Assembly (NCBI GenBank): GCA_964384025.1
Contig: CAYLJJ010000001.1
Location: forward strand, 62,001 to 126,000
Reading direction: 5' to 3'
DNA length: 64,000 nucleotides
DNA from: CAYLJJ01 sp964384025
GTDB taxonomy: Bacteria; Myxococcota_A; Bradymonadia; UBA7976; UBA1532
Translations under genes and position numbers: made by a program
Notes under the pieces: generated by a model
Told to the model about the DNA's origin: nothing
Database searches by the model: none
The model's input: only the letters and a program-made list of their open reading frames with translations
Shown here: positions 50,840 to 60,056 of the stretch, one piece after another
Position numbering within the stretch: the stretch's first letter is position 1
How the letters are laid out: each line of letters starts with the position of its first letter

Positions 50840-50870
50840 CAATCTCCTCAATCGACGAAAGGGAGGCATC

Positions 50871-52685
50871 TTGGGACGCCTGTTTGCGATCAGCCTGATC
50901 CTGCTCCAGGGCTGGGCTTGGGCTGAAGAGAGCTACGATATAGATGTCCAGAATTTTCGCCCCGCGATGGACTCCAAGGGCTTTATCAGCCTGGATCGCT
51001 CCAAAGCCTTGGGGACTCTGGAGCCCAGCATCGGCCTCTACCTCAATTATGCGTTCAAACCCCTCCGACAGAAGATCGACGGAGAGCAGCGAGAACTGCT
51101 GGAGTCTTATGGAACGGGTGACTTTGTGCTGGCTCTGGGCTTTTTTAACCTCTTTGAGGTGGGGGCAGCTCTCCCCATCGTCATCATTCGAGGGGATGGA
51201 GATGGTCCTGGTCGGGAGGATCAGATCGCGGGGGATGGTTTTGGAGATATGCGCCTTAACTTAAAGCTTCGCATCTTGGATCGAGAAGCTTATCCGGTGG
51301 GCTTAGCTCTGGTTCCCAGCCTGCTTCTCCCGACAGGTGAGGCGGGGATCTTCGCCTCTCATGGAAAGATGAGCATTCTCCCTAAGTTGGTCATCGACTG
51401 GGATCTGGGCTCCCGCGTGGGGATGGCCCTGAACCTGGGTGCTCGTCTCCGAGAGAAGCGCAGCTTGGAGAGATCGGTCAGCTTTGAAGATGAGAATGGG
51501 CAGCTTCACACTTTGGCACGAGAAGATCCCATCATCTTGGGCAATGAGCTGCTCTTTGGCTTTGGTCTGGGGGTTCAGGTGTTTAAGGAGCGCTTGGAGT
51601 TTATTCTAGAGAGTTTTGGCTCCTCTCCTTTGGAGGGGGGTGCTCAAAGAGCCAACCCCTTGGAGGTCCTGGCAGCCTTTCGTTTCTTCCTCTCTGGAAA
51701 CTCCTACCTCTCTTTGGGCGCCAGCCATGGCCTGATGGCTGCTTATGGAGATCCAGATCTTCGGCTCTTCGCGGGGATCCTCTTTGAGCCCTCCACAGGT
51801 GATCGTGATGGGGATGGCCTACCCGATGACATCGACAGCTGCCCTGATGATCCTGAGGATAAGGATCTCTTTGAAGATCAGGACGGCTGTCCAGATCTCG
51901 ACAACGATAAAGATGGCATTTTAGATATCAATGATCTCTGCCCCAACGATCCTGAAGATTTCAATCGTTTTGAAGATCATGATGGCTGCCCCGATGACAC
52001 CCGAGATCGAGATGGAGATGGGGTGGTCGATTCCAAAGATCTCTGCCCTGACGAGCCTGAAGATCAAGATAACTTCCAGGATGAAGATGGCTGCCCTGAT
52101 CTTGACAACGATGGGGATGGCATCCCGGATCGACATGATGACTGCCCTGATCAAGCTGAAGATCCAGATGGCTTTAAAGATGAGGATGGCTGCCCTGAGC
52201 TTGACAATGATGGGGATGGCATCCTGGATCGCAGGGATCGCTGTCCCAATAAGCCAGAGAACTTCAACGGAATTGAGGATGAGGATGGTTGCCCTGAGGC
52301 TCCTAAGAAGATCGTGATTACGGGGGGTAAGATCCGAGCGTTGGAGAAGATCTACTTTGAGACCAGCAAAGCGGTCATCAAGAGTGAGAGCTATGAAATC
52401 CTCAGCCAAGTGGCTGAGACGCTCCAGGCAAACCCACAGATCAGCAAGGTCGAGATCCAAGGGCATACAGACAGTCGGGGAAAGGCCAGCTACAACCTGA
52501 GGCTCTCAGAACGTAGGGCCGCTGCAGTGCGCACACACCTCATCGAGCAGGGTGTTGAGGGGGCTCGCCTCGTGGCCCGGGGCTATGGAGAGGAGGAGCC
52601 TATCGATCCCAGTGAGAATGTTCAGGCTTACAGCAAAAATCGTCGTGTGGAGTTCGTCATTCTAGAGGAGGGTGGGAGCCCCTGA
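50871..52685 (+). CDS. OmpA-family outer-membrane protein with thrombospondin type 3 repeats
   Basis: 604 residues from the TTG at 50871 (GGGAGG four bases upstream), giving a clean signal peptide ending W-A-W-A. An N-terminal beta-barrel (about 25-305) is followed by five or six calcium-binding TSP3 repeats (about 310-475) with D-x-D-x-D-G-x-x-D and paired C-P motifs, and then a C-terminal OmpA peptidoglycan-binding domain (about 485-600) with I-Y-F-E, G-H-T-D-S-R-G and L-S-x-R-R-A. The layout is common in Myxococcota: a barrel joined to peptidoglycan through a rigid calcium-bound stalk. Confidence 0.92.
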   Translation: MGRLFAISLILLQGWAWAEESYDIDVQNFRPAMDSKGFISLDRSKALGTLEPSIGLYLNYAFKPLRQKIDGEQRELLESYGTGDFVLALGFFNLFEVGAALPIVIIRGDGDGPGREDQIAGDGFGDMRLNLKLRILDREAYPVGLALVPSLLLPTGEAGIFASHGKMSILPKLVIDWDLGSRVGMALNLGARLREKRSLERSVSFEDENGQLHTLAREDPIILGNELLFGFGLGVQVFKERLEFILESFGSSPLEGGAQRANPLEVLAAFRFFLSGNSYLSLGASHGLMAAYGDPDLRLFAGILFEPSTGDRDGDGLPDDIDSCPDDPEDKDLFEDQDGCPDLDNDKDGILDINDLCPNDPEDFNRFEDHDGCPDDTRDRDGDGVVDSKDLCPDEPEDQDNFQDEDGCPDLDNDGDGIPDRHDDCPDQAEDPDGFKDEDGCPELDNDGDGILDRRDRCPNKPENFNGIEDEDGCPEAPKKIVITGGKIRALEKIYFETSKAVIKSESYEILSQVAETLQANPQISKVEIQGHTDSRGKASYNLRLSERRAAAVRTHLIEQGVEGARLVARGYGEEEPIDPSENVQAYSKNRRVEFVILEEGGSP

Positions 52686-52754
52686 ATTGACGCTTCTGCG
52701 CTTGCTGCCCCAGAGGAAGCAAGTTAAGCTGCGCCCAACCACAGGAGAGGTTGT

Positions 52755-53183
52755 ATGTCAAAGAAGAAGAAGAAGAAGAAGAATAAGAAGAAGAATAAAA
52801 ACAAGAAGCATCAAAAGAACGCTGGGAATCCCATCCAATCGATGCTCTTAGGTGGAGTGATCGTCGCGCTCCTCTGTGTCTTTTTCTTTGTTAAGATCTC
52901 AGGTGCGACCCCCTTTAATCATCTCCTCGAACTCATCCCAGGAGAGGAGCAGGTTCAAGAAGAGAGGACCCCAGCCAAGGTCAAGCCCAAGATCCCAGCT
53001 CAGGTCAAGCCCAAGCTTCCAATTCAGGTCAAACCCAAAGAGGTCAAGCCTACGCCTAAGGCTGTTGAAGCTGCGCCCAAGGCTGTTGAAGCCGCTCCTA
53101 AGGCTGTTGAGGCTCTCCCCAAGGCTGTCGAAGCCGCTCCTGTAAAAGCTCCTGTAAAAGCTCCAGAGAAGAAAAACCCGTGA
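52755..53183 (+). CDS. Small membrane protein with poly-Lys N-terminus and Lys/Pro/Ala repeat tail
   Basis: 142 residues. ATG with GGAG seven bases upstream. Residues 3-22 are almost all Lys and Asn, encoded by an AAG-rich tract. A single transmembrane helix (about 28-47) is followed by a periplasmic tail rich in K, P, V and A, including V-K-P-K repeats (75-98) and four copies of P-K-A-V-E-A-A (101-128). The basic N-terminus fits a cytoplasmic anchor on acidic lipids or nucleic acid; the extended tail could span periplasm in TonB style, but no TonB domain is seen. It overlaps the next gene (GTGA). Confidence 0.65.
   Translation: MSKKKKKKKNKKKNKNKKHQKNAGNPIQSMLLGGVIVALLCVFFFVKISGATPFNHLLELIPGEEQVQEERTPAKVKPKIPAQVKPKLPIQVKPKEVKPTPKAVEAAPKAVEAAPKAVEALPKAVEAAPVKAPVKAPEKKNP
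53055..53138 (+). repeat. 21-bp tandem repeat encoding P-K-A-V-E-A-A
   Basis: Four consecutive 7-codon units in frame with the small membrane protein, with third-position differences and one A-to-L change in the third unit. The periodicity is exact at protein level, indicating duplication and maintenance of an extended charged tail. Confidence 0.8.
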
Positions 53184-53536
53184 AGTTGCTCTTACTGCTC
53201 TCTCTTTTAGGGAGCAGTGTACTCTCACTCTGGGTGCTTCAACAGGAGTATCAAGGGCGGAGTCAACTTGAAGCGATCACCCGGATCAGAAGCGCCCGCT
53301 TTGGAGAGCATGTCAGCAGCCGCATTGAACTCTATCTCAAAAGCCTGGATCCTCAACTCAAGCTGGTTTGGAGCGCTGAGCCTCAGGGGCTCCTGGGGCC
53401 TCCTGTTCGGGTGAGTGGAAAAGGCCCTGGCCATCATTACTACTTCCTGGTCCAGGCTGATGACTCCATCGAAGGCCTAGATCAGAACAGCCAAGCGCTG
53501 ATCCAAGCCACCCGAGAGTGGTCAGAACCTCCCTGA
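53180..53536 (+). CDS. Small secreted or membrane-anchored protein of unknown function
   Basis: 118 residues. The GTG start overlaps the previous stop. An N-terminal hydrophobic stretch (about 2-20) is a signal peptide or anchor. The remainder is a small alpha/beta domain with no recognised family and no Cys after the signal. It is coupled to the Lys-rich membrane protein, suggesting joint function. The 3' end overlaps the convergent small membrane gene by 15 bases. Confidence 0.6.
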   Translation: MKLLLLLSLLGSSVLSLWVLQQEYQGRSQLEAITRIRSARFGEHVSSRIELYLKSLDPQLKLVWSAEPQGLLGPPVRVSGKGPGHHYYFLVQADDSIEGLDQNSQALIQATREWSEPP

Positions 53537-54013
53537 AACTTCAGCCTCTTCACAAAGATCATCATCCACCCAAGGATCTCCCGATTCATCCAATTCCCCC
53601 TCTTGGATCCCCAAGCTTTGGAGGAGGCGATCAGCATCAAAGGCCTCCAGTTCACAGCCCTCATCCTCCTCAAGATTGGCGCCCGTGCTGCGGACGCGAT
53701 ACCAACCAGGCTCTAGGCGCTCCAACAGGAAGGGCATCTCCCAGCGATCCAGGGCAGGATCGCGTCCGCTGCGGTTGGAGAGGTTCTCGCGGATAAACTC
53801 AGTGAAGCCCTCAGGATCCCGAGGAGAGGGAGGATCGCTGCTCTCCTCCAGGGCTCGGCTGATGAGCTGTAGCTCCTGTTGGGTAAAGAGGGCCCGAGCC
53901 CCGTTGACGATGATCCCTAAAGCTCGTTTTCCGATACGGGCGCTCCAAAAGAGACCGATGAGGAGCAGGAGCAGAGGGAGTGCTCGACGAAAGAGAGAGA
54001 ACAGTGCTCTCAC
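53522..54013 (-). CDS. Small membrane-anchored acidic protein coupled to the cNMP-binding pseudo-protease
   Basis: 163 residues from a GTG at 54013 that overlaps the upstream stop (GTGA); longer in-frame extensions would lie within the upstream gene and are unlikely. One transmembrane helix (about 9-25) at the N-terminus, then a soluble part with increasingly acidic composition toward the C-terminus (about 105-160). No family recognised. Coupling suggests it works with the M50-like protein. Confidence 0.65.
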   Translation of the reverse strand: MRALFSLFRRALPLLLLLIGLFWSARIGKRALGIIVNGARALFTQQELQLISRALEESSDPPSPRDPEGFTEFIRENLSNRSGRDPALDRWEMPFLLERLEPGWYRVRSTGANLEEDEGCELEAFDADRLLQSLGIQEGELDESGDPWVDDDLCEEAEVSGRF

Positions 54014-55998
54014 AGCGCTTCCAGTCGCGCCGCACAGATGCGATCTAGGCGCAGAAGGCTCTCCATATCCTCTACCAAGATCTCTCTCCAGGCTTCTGCA
54101 GGGATCCGGTGCAGGAGCAGCGCCTCTACCGCCCGCACAGTCGCCGTACGACAACCCCCTTTTAGGGCCACCACCTCCCCAAACCAATCACCGGGACCCA
54201 GCTCGGCGACGCTGTAACAGCTCCCTCCCTCTTCCTTCTCTATCCGTAGTCGCCCCACCTCGTTGAGATAGACCCCATCTTCTTCCTCTTCGCCCTGCTC
54301 TATGACCGCGACTCCAGGAGGAACCTCTAGGATAGAGCAGCGCGCCAGGAGCGCGCTGAGGCGCCCAGGTGAAGCAGCGGTGAGCCCAGGCAGGCGCCTC
54401 AGCATCGAGACCGCACGGATGGTATCGACGATCTCTTCTCCAGCCTGGATCCCTGCCTTAAAGTCCTCCTGAGAGATGCTCAAGACCAGCGCCGACTCCA
54501 TGGCGCGTACGGTAGCGTTGCGCTGCCCAGAGGAGACTAGGGCGATCTCTCCAAAGAAGGAGTGTGCTTCTAGCTCAGCGACTCCATGAATCAGGCCGCT
54601 CTCCTCTTCCCATTCTACCCGTGCACGACCTTCGGCAAGGAAGCAGAGGCGATCACCAGGATCCCCCTGTCTGAGGATCAGCTCCCCCTCCTGATAGGGC
54701 TCTCGCTTAAGGATCTCCGCCAGGGCTTGGCCTTGAGCCAAGGGTCTTAGATATTCGATCGCCTCAGCCGCTCGACGAAAAGCCCTCAACTCTTCAACCC
54801 GCGCGATCTGCCGAATCCAACGGGGCTTGGGCTCTAGGAGCTGAACAAGGATGACAAAGATGAGACCCACAAGGGAGGCGCTGAGAACGACCACGAGTAG
54901 AAAGAGGAGGAGACTGATCCCCAGGAGGCTCCAAGGGCGCTCCCCTTGCACCAGGAGCTGGGCCACCATACGAAGCACGGTAGGAAGGTATTGCTCTCCC
55001 AGTAAGCTTAGGAGCAGCAAGCCATGCAGAAGCCAACTGGAGACCAGGATGAGATAACGCCACTCTCCTCGGGTCATTCCTTGGCTCCGCCTTAGGTTGC
55101 GGCCCACTTGGCGGATAAGGAAACGTAGAGTTCTGCGCCTGAGTTTGGGGATACCGGTTAAGATCCCGGCGATATGCCAAGCATCTGTTTTTAGATAGGG
55201 GGCTAGATCCAGCAGAAGGAGCAGCAGCACGACCCCGGTAAAGAGCGGCGCCTCCAAGAACCGACCAAAAGCGAAGAGAAAACAGAGGCTGGCGAGTCCT
55301 CCCAGCGCCAGCTTGAGGCGTTGTTGGGCTGAGGCGGCGCGTCTGCTTGAGAGATCAAAGGCTAGATAGACACCCCAGGGGCGCAAACGTAGAAAGGCCC
55401 GAGGTACTGGCAGCTCAAAGCTTCTGAGCATCCAAGCTTTAAAGAGGCTTCTGAAGCTGAAGAGCATGCTTGGGAAGAGGATAAGGGCGAAGAAGAGAGC
55501 CAGAGGGGAGTTAAGCGCAGGGATCGGGTTCCAACTCTGAGGGCCTCCTAAGAGGCCGTAGAGCAGCGCCAGCAGCGCCAGAAGGAAGCTGAAGCTCCAG
55601 AAGTGCTGGGGGAGGAGTTTTCCAGGTACGGAGAGGATTCTCAAGGCTGGAAGAGGGAGTTGGCCTCGGATGCGGAGGCTGGGGGGCCCAAAGATGGGCG
55701 CATCTACACCCTCCAAGAGGCCTCGCTGATAGAGCCTGCGCAGGAGCCCTAAGATCTTCAAGGGTTGTAACCTGGGTTTGAGTTCCAGGCCCGCTCTGAG
55801 GATCATATCTAGGCTTCTGCCATCCAAAAATGGGAGGATCTGCTCCTCATCTGGGCTGAGGTCGAGAGCTCCCTGGGAACCAATCACTCTCCCCGCCTCT
55901 AAGCGCCCTAGAAATTTAGGTCTCTGGATCTGCACTCCATCTCCTCTTCCAGAGGGCTGACATCCCCTTGGGTTTATGGACTGTGCTTCTTCTGCCAT
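54010..55998 (-). CDS. M50-like (site-2-protease-type) membrane protein lacking HExxH, with two cyclic-nucleotide-binding domains
   Basis: 662 residues from the ATG at 55998. A PqqD-like winged-helix region (about 30-97) precedes a multi-helix membrane part (about 132-390). There the second M50 motif is recognisable (L-K270-T-D272 followed by G-I-P-K-L-R-R-R), but the first motif region (about 178-188) reads S-F-R-S-L-F-K-A-W with no H-E-x-x-H, so proteolysis is unlikely. Two cNMP-binding domains follow (about 430-525 and 545-650). Their phosphate-binding cassettes keep the key Glu and Arg: F-G-E-I-A-L...R493-N-A-T-V and F-G-E-V-V-A-L...R617-T-A-T-V. It probably acts as a cNMP-gated membrane regulator. 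A cyclase gene lies 3.5 kb away. Confidence 0.75.
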   Translation of the reverse strand: MAEEAQSINPRGCQPSGRGDGVQIQRPKFLGRLEAGRVIGSQGALDLSPDEEQILPFLDGRSLDMILRAGLELKPRLQPLKILGLLRRLYQRGLLEGVDAPIFGPPSLRIRGQLPLPALRILSVPGKLLPQHFWSFSFLLALLALLYGLLGGPQSWNPIPALNSPLALFFALILFPSMLFSFRSLFKAWMLRSFELPVPRAFLRLRPWGVYLAFDLSSRRAASAQQRLKLALGGLASLCFLFAFGRFLEAPLFTGVVLLLLLLDLAPYLKTDAWHIAGILTGIPKLRRRTLRFLIRQVGRNLRRSQGMTRGEWRYLILVSSWLLHGLLLLSLLGEQYLPTVLRMVAQLLVQGERPWSLLGISLLLFLLVVVLSASLVGLIFVILVQLLEPKPRWIRQIARVEELRAFRRAAEAIEYLRPLAQGQALAEILKREPYQEGELILRQGDPGDRLCFLAEGRARVEWEEESGLIHGVAELEAHSFFGEIALVSSGQRNATVRAMESALVLSISQEDFKAGIQAGEEIVDTIRAVSMLRRLPGLTAASPGRLSALLARCSILEVPPGVAVIEQGEEEEDGVYLNEVGRLRIEKEEGGSCYSVAELGPGDWFGEVVALKGGCRTATVRAVEALLLHRIPAEAWREILVEDMESLLRLDRICAARLEAL

Positions 55999-56138
55999 GA
56001 GCTTGAAGAGACAACAGATGGCTGTCAAGTTGAGCGTCTATCAGCTTGATTTTTTGAGAGCAGGGGCTCAGAAAATCAACACTCTGTTCTCTAAAGTCTT
56101 GATTTTACTTAAAAATATGATTGGTTCTATTTTTGCTC

Positions 56139-56157
56139 GCGGCACGGGCCGCCTTTT
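56139..56157 (+). terminator. GC-rich hairpin with short T-run upstream of the beta-propeller gene
   Basis: GCGGC (56139-56143) and GCCGC (56148-56152) form a 5-bp GC stem with a 4-base loop, followed by CTTTT. It sits in the leader of the 1,038-residue lipoprotein gene, 19 bases before its ATG. It might be an attenuator; the stem is short and the T-run only four bases. Confidence 0.25.
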
Positions 56158-56175
56158 GAGTCCCAGGAGTCTCTC

Positions 56176-59100
56176 ATGCCCAAATCCTCTCTCATTTCAC
56201 TGCTCCTCTCCCTCTCTCTGCTTCCTCTCTTGGGGTGTGAGGAGGAGGGAAGCTGCCGATCTTCAGAGCCCGCCGCTCCCGCTGAGCCCGCTGCCCCTCA
56301 GGCTCCTGAGGGCTCCATCAGCCCTGACGGTTTTCTACCCCCAACCGCCCCTGGTGAAGTTCCTGCTTTAGACCCAAGCATCTTTCCCCTTAAGGGAGAG
56401 ATGGAGTTTACGACAGCCAATGAAAATGAGCTGCTCTCCAACGGGATGAATGGCTATATCGGTCAAAATGGTCGGGATGTTTTGGGCGATATGGATGGAG
56501 ACTTTGCAGGTGAAGCTGAGCCAGGCGCTGCGGGTAACCCCAACGCTCCTCCAGCAGAGGAGGCGGTCCCAGATCCCAGCCGAGAGATTGTCGAGGCGGA
56601 TGTCTACAAATTAGAGGGCGATCTTCTCTATGTGCTTAATCGCTTTCGAGGTCTAGCGATCATCGATGTCTCCGATCCCTCTGAGATGCAGGTCATCGGT
56701 CGCCTCCCCTTCCAGGCGATGCCGATCGAGATGTATGTTCGCGAGGGCCGCGCCTATATCGTCATGAGCGATCATTTTGTTTATTGGCAGTATGATCCCG
56801 ACGCTGATCCTCAGGGTTTCCATGGCAGCCAAGTAATGATCGCCGATGTCAGCGATCCTCAGAACCCAAAGCAGATGGGTAGCCTACATGTAGATGGTGA
56901 GGTCACCGATACCCGGATGGTGGGGGATGTGCTCTACGCTGTGAGTAAGCGCCGTGCGGACTATTGGCGCTATAACACCGCCGACTGGGAAGATCGGACC
57001 TGGATTGTCTCTCTTAACATCAGCGATCCCAGCCAGATTCATGAGATCGATCGCATCACCTTCTCCGGTACCAGCACTCTTATCCATGTCGCTCATCACG
57101 CCATTTTTGTTGCTGCTTGGGACCCTAACTACTATCTGACCGATGGCCTCAATGAGCAGGAGACCTTGGTGACCTATGTGGATATCAGTGATCCAGAAGG
57201 AGCGCTTTCGAAGCGTGGGCATGTCTATATCCCAGGTCAGATCGCCGATAAGTTCAAGATGGACTGGTTTGAGGGCAGCCTTCGCGTCATCTCTCAGCGA
57301 TGGAGGAGTGATGGGAATATCGGCTTGCACATCGTACATACAAACCACCCTGATGAGTTGGAGATCGACGCCAATTTGGAGGTAGATGGGGTCACTCGCA
57401 GCGGTCTACGCGCTACCCGCTTCCAAGGAGATCGTGCCTTCGCCATGACCTCCTACTACGAAAACTACAGAAACGGTAGCGGCTACCGAAACCGCATCCG
57501 CGAACTGCACACCTTAGATCTCAGCGACGCTGACCACCCTGAGCATGTCGCTCAGGCCCGCATCGATCTGGACATCAGCCACTTTGAGATCCATGAGGAT
57601 CGCCTGCTGGCCTTGGGCAGCAACCACGAGCGCTGGAACGATCGTCGGGTGGTCCTGGCACTCTATGATATCTCCAACCTGGAGAACCCTGAAGAGCTGG
57701 CTCTAGAACGTTTAGGTGAGGGCAACAGCAGCAGCGGGGCCAACAATGATTATAAGGCTCTCAAGGTTTATCGAGATCTGGAGCTGATCCTGATCCCTCT
57801 GAACTACTGGGTCCGCGACAACAACAACCACAATCGCAGCTTTCAGGGCGTTCAGTTGGTAGACTGGCGTGGTGATCGCATTATTGAGCGGGGTCGTGTC
57901 GCCAACTTTGGAGGGGTCCGCCGCGCTTTCCCGGTCAATGATGAGCAGATCATCGCTGTGGGAGAGCGAGCCATCAGCAGCATCAATATCCAGGACAGAG
58001 ACAATCCCGAGGTAGAAGAGGTCATCAACCTCATCCATCAAGTCCATGACATCTATAATATCCAGGATCTCCAGGTGCAGTTTGTCACCGACATCTATGA
58101 AAACAGCGTAGAGATCCAAGTGCGGGAGTTCGCCAAGGAGGACAATGGCCCTCTGTTGGCGCGCTTGATCTTGCCCTACTACCATACGCCCAGCGTCTAT
58201 CAAGATGGCGATGTTCTACACCTCATCGGTTATGAGCACGGCAATGGTCAGACAGTTCGCAATGTAGATCTCAGCGATCCCCGTGATCCTCAACTCAGAG
58301 GACAGCTCATCTTGGTCAATGAATATGAGCGCATCTATAACCAGGGGCAGAGCTACTACGCCCGCTACTGGAGCCCCTACGCTGGCCTTCCCCTACGCAA
58401 CCAGATCCTCCCCGCGACCTTCCGGCATATCGTTGAAGATGAGACAGGACGCCGTGATTTCCAGAGCGAGCTGCGCTTCTTGGACCTTCGTGACGTCGAT
58501 AACCCCCGTATCGCTGATGGTGTGGTCCCCATGAATGAGTTTCCTTTTGTCAATAAGGTGACCCACGGTCAGATCCTCTACAGCACCCATGTGGAGCAAG
58601 CCACCAGTGAACAGGGAGAGTCCCTCCTCTACCACGTGCGCAGCTATGTAGATCGCATCGACCTCAGTGACCCCGATCACCCCGAGATGCTGCCCAGCAT
58701 CAATGTCCCTGGTTATCTGGTCGATGTCAGCGAGGATGGGCAAGTTTGGTTCACCGTCGATTTTCAGTGGGACAACTTTGGACGGCGTCGCAACAGCCTC
58801 AATGTCCTACGTCAAATCAGCGATCATCAGGTAGAGCTGATCACCATGATCCCTGTCGCTGATCAGATCGACCGAGCGCTCTATCGCCCCAGCGCTGAGG
58901 CTGCCAAGTCCATCTGGCTCGCCGCTCACAAATATCCCTGGTGGGGCGTACGCAGCGACACCGTCGCCAGCCGCCAGCCCTACACCGTGCTACAGAACTT
59001 CAATATCGACGCAGAGGGTCAGCTGGTTGGCCAGACCCGAGCGACCGTGGCGGGCTATCACTTTGATCTCCTGGACATCGAAGCGCAGCGAGCCTATCTG

Positions 59101-59292
59101 GCCAGCACGGGACCCTGGGGCCTCCTGGTCCTGGATGTCTCTGACGCCGCCCAGCCTGTCGTACGCTACGCTGCTCGCAGCATCGGCTATCTAAGCCGCA
59201 TCGTCCTCCATGGTCTCTACGCCTATACCCCTCTGGGTTGGTATGGGATCCATCGCTATCAAGTAGAGCAGGAGAGCAGCGAGGCGCTCTAA
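56176..59292 (+). CDS. Large secreted beta-propeller lipoprotein
   Basis: 1,038 residues. Lipobox L-L-G-C (Cys21), an Ala/Pro/Glu-rich linker (25-60), then repeated blades. The family start is R-E-I-V-E-A-D-V-Y-K-L-E-G-D-L-L-Y-V-L-N (about 136-155), and I-D-V-S-D-P-x-x-x-x (LVIVD-type) repeats recur about ten times. This matches the secreted beta-propeller-domain proteins (PF09826 type). Function is unknown; these are often surface proteins. It is divergent from the M50-like gene. The 3' end overlaps the convergent deacetylase-like gene by four bases. Confidence 0.82.
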   Translation: MPKSSLISLLLSLSLLPLLGCEEEGSCRSSEPAAPAEPAAPQAPEGSISPDGFLPPTAPGEVPALDPSIFPLKGEMEFTTANENELLSNGMNGYIGQNGRDVLGDMDGDFAGEAEPGAAGNPNAPPAEEAVPDPSREIVEADVYKLEGDLLYVLNRFRGLAIIDVSDPSEMQVIGRLPFQAMPIEMYVREGRAYIVMSDHFVYWQYDPDADPQGFHGSQVMIADVSDPQNPKQMGSLHVDGEVTDTRMVGDVLYAVSKRRADYWRYNTADWEDRTWIVSLNISDPSQIHEIDRITFSGTSTLIHVAHHAIFVAAWDPNYYLTDGLNEQETLVTYVDISDPEGALSKRGHVYIPGQIADKFKMDWFEGSLRVISQRWRSDGNIGLHIVHTNHPDELEIDANLEVDGVTRSGLRATRFQGDRAFAMTSYYENYRNGSGYRNRIRELHTLDLSDADHPEHVAQARIDLDISHFEIHEDRLLALGSNHERWNDRRVVLALYDISNLENPEELALERLGEGNSSSGANNDYKALKVYRDLELILIPLNYWVRDNNNHNRSFQGVQLVDWRGDRIIERGRVANFGGVRRAFPVNDEQIIAVGERAISSINIQDRDNPEVEEVINLIHQVHDIYNIQDLQVQFVTDIYENSVEIQVREFAKEDNGPLLARLILPYYHTPSVYQDGDVLHLIGYEHGNGQTVRNVDLSDPRDPQLRGQLILVNEYERIYNQGQSYYARYWSPYAGLPLRNQILPATFRHIVEDETGRRDFQSELRFLDLRDVDNPRIADGVVPMNEFPFVNKVTHGQILYSTHVEQATSEQGESLLYHVRSYVDRIDLSDPDHPEMLPSINVPGYLVDVSEDGQVWFTVDFQWDNFGRRRNSLNVLRQISDHQVELITMIPVADQIDRALYRPSAEAAKSIWLAAHKYPWWGVRSDTVASRQPYTVLQNFNIDAEGQLVGQTRATVAGYHFDLLDIEAQRAYLASTGPWGLLVLDVSDAAQPVVRYAARSIGYLSRIVLHGLYAYTPLGWYGIHRYQVEQESSEAL

Positions 59293-60056
59293 CACCAAGT
59301 CGCCCGCCAAGGGGGCCTCGGAAGCTCCTGAAAACGCCTCACCAACTCTGAGAGGGTATAGGTCCGCAGCCCTCGACGCTGAATCAACTTCAACAGCTCG
59401 TCTAAAAGCGTGGCGATCCCTCCGGAGCGTCGCAGGGGAGCCAGCTGCTCAGGGCGGAGGCTGGGCAGAGGTCCCAGCGCCTTGGCTGCCTCATAGCTGC
59501 TCAGATCCTGAGCGCCCAGATACCACTGAAGGGGGTGCCAAGCCAGCACCTTAAGCCCTGGTTGTTCTAGAAAAAGAGCTCTGAGATCGATGGGACGACC
59601 CTCAGCGAGGTGTGCTGCGTCAGACCAGACATAGGGAACTCGGATCAAACCAAAGAAGCTCTGAAAAACCTCAAGATTGGGGTGATCAAAGAGCTGGAGG
59701 CTGCTGTCATAGATCAGCCCGTGGGCGCAGAGACGCCGGAGCAGGGGGCTGGATTGGATCAGGCAGTGGCTTCGGCTTCCCTGCGCTCCTGGAAACCACT
59801 CCTTAAGCTGGATCAGCACCTCATCGATGCTCTCTCCCTGACTACTCCCTGGCGCAAAATTGGGATGCCAAGCACGCTCTAGGTTAGGGGACAGCCGTTC
59901 CAGGCTGGGGCAGGGCTGGGTAGCAAAGAGGGTCGCTGAGACCCCATACGCTTGAAGAACGCTGATCAGCTCAGCCAACACAAACTCTGGGGCCCAATCT
60001 AGATCAAAGGTCAGGGCCAAGCTCTGTAGACCTCCTTGGTTGTAGAAACACCTCAC
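59289..60056 (-). CDS. Polysaccharide-deacetylase-like protein (WbmS-type)
   Basis: 255 residues. T-F-D-L-D-W-A-P at 16-23 corresponds to the metal-binding Asp pair of NodB-type deacetylases. H-P-N-F-A-P-G-S-S (about 63-71) and S-R-S-H near 93-96 resemble the WbmS-like group found in LPS or glycan loci, and W-H-P-L-Q-W near 175 supplies a further His. No signal peptide, so cytoplasmic. The GTG start overlaps the GNAT stop (GTGA). The presumed role is removing an acetyl group from a nucleotide- or lipid-linked sugar; a glycan role is inferred. Confidence 0.7.
   Translation of the reverse strand: MRCFYNQGGLQSLALTFDLDWAPEFVLAELISVLQAYGVSATLFATQPCPSLERLSPNLERAWHPNFAPGSSQGESIDEVLIQLKEWFPGAQGSRSHCLIQSSPLLRRLCAHGLIYDSSLQLFDHPNLEVFQSFFGLIRVPYVWSDAAHLAEGRPIDLRALFLEQPGLKVLAWHPLQWYLGAQDLSSYEAAKALGPLPSLRPEQLAPLRRSGGIATLLDELLKLIQRRGLRTYTLSELVRRFQELPRPPWRATWC

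Noticed and set aside
52701..52723. CTTGCT/AGCAAG hairpin after the OmpA/TSP3 gene
   Set aside because: Six-pair stem with an 11-base loop and no T-run; too weak to call a terminator.
56023..56028. Minus-strand TTGACA just upstream of the M50-like gene
   Set aside because: No -10 box at the right distance, and it lies only about 25 bases from the chosen start codon.
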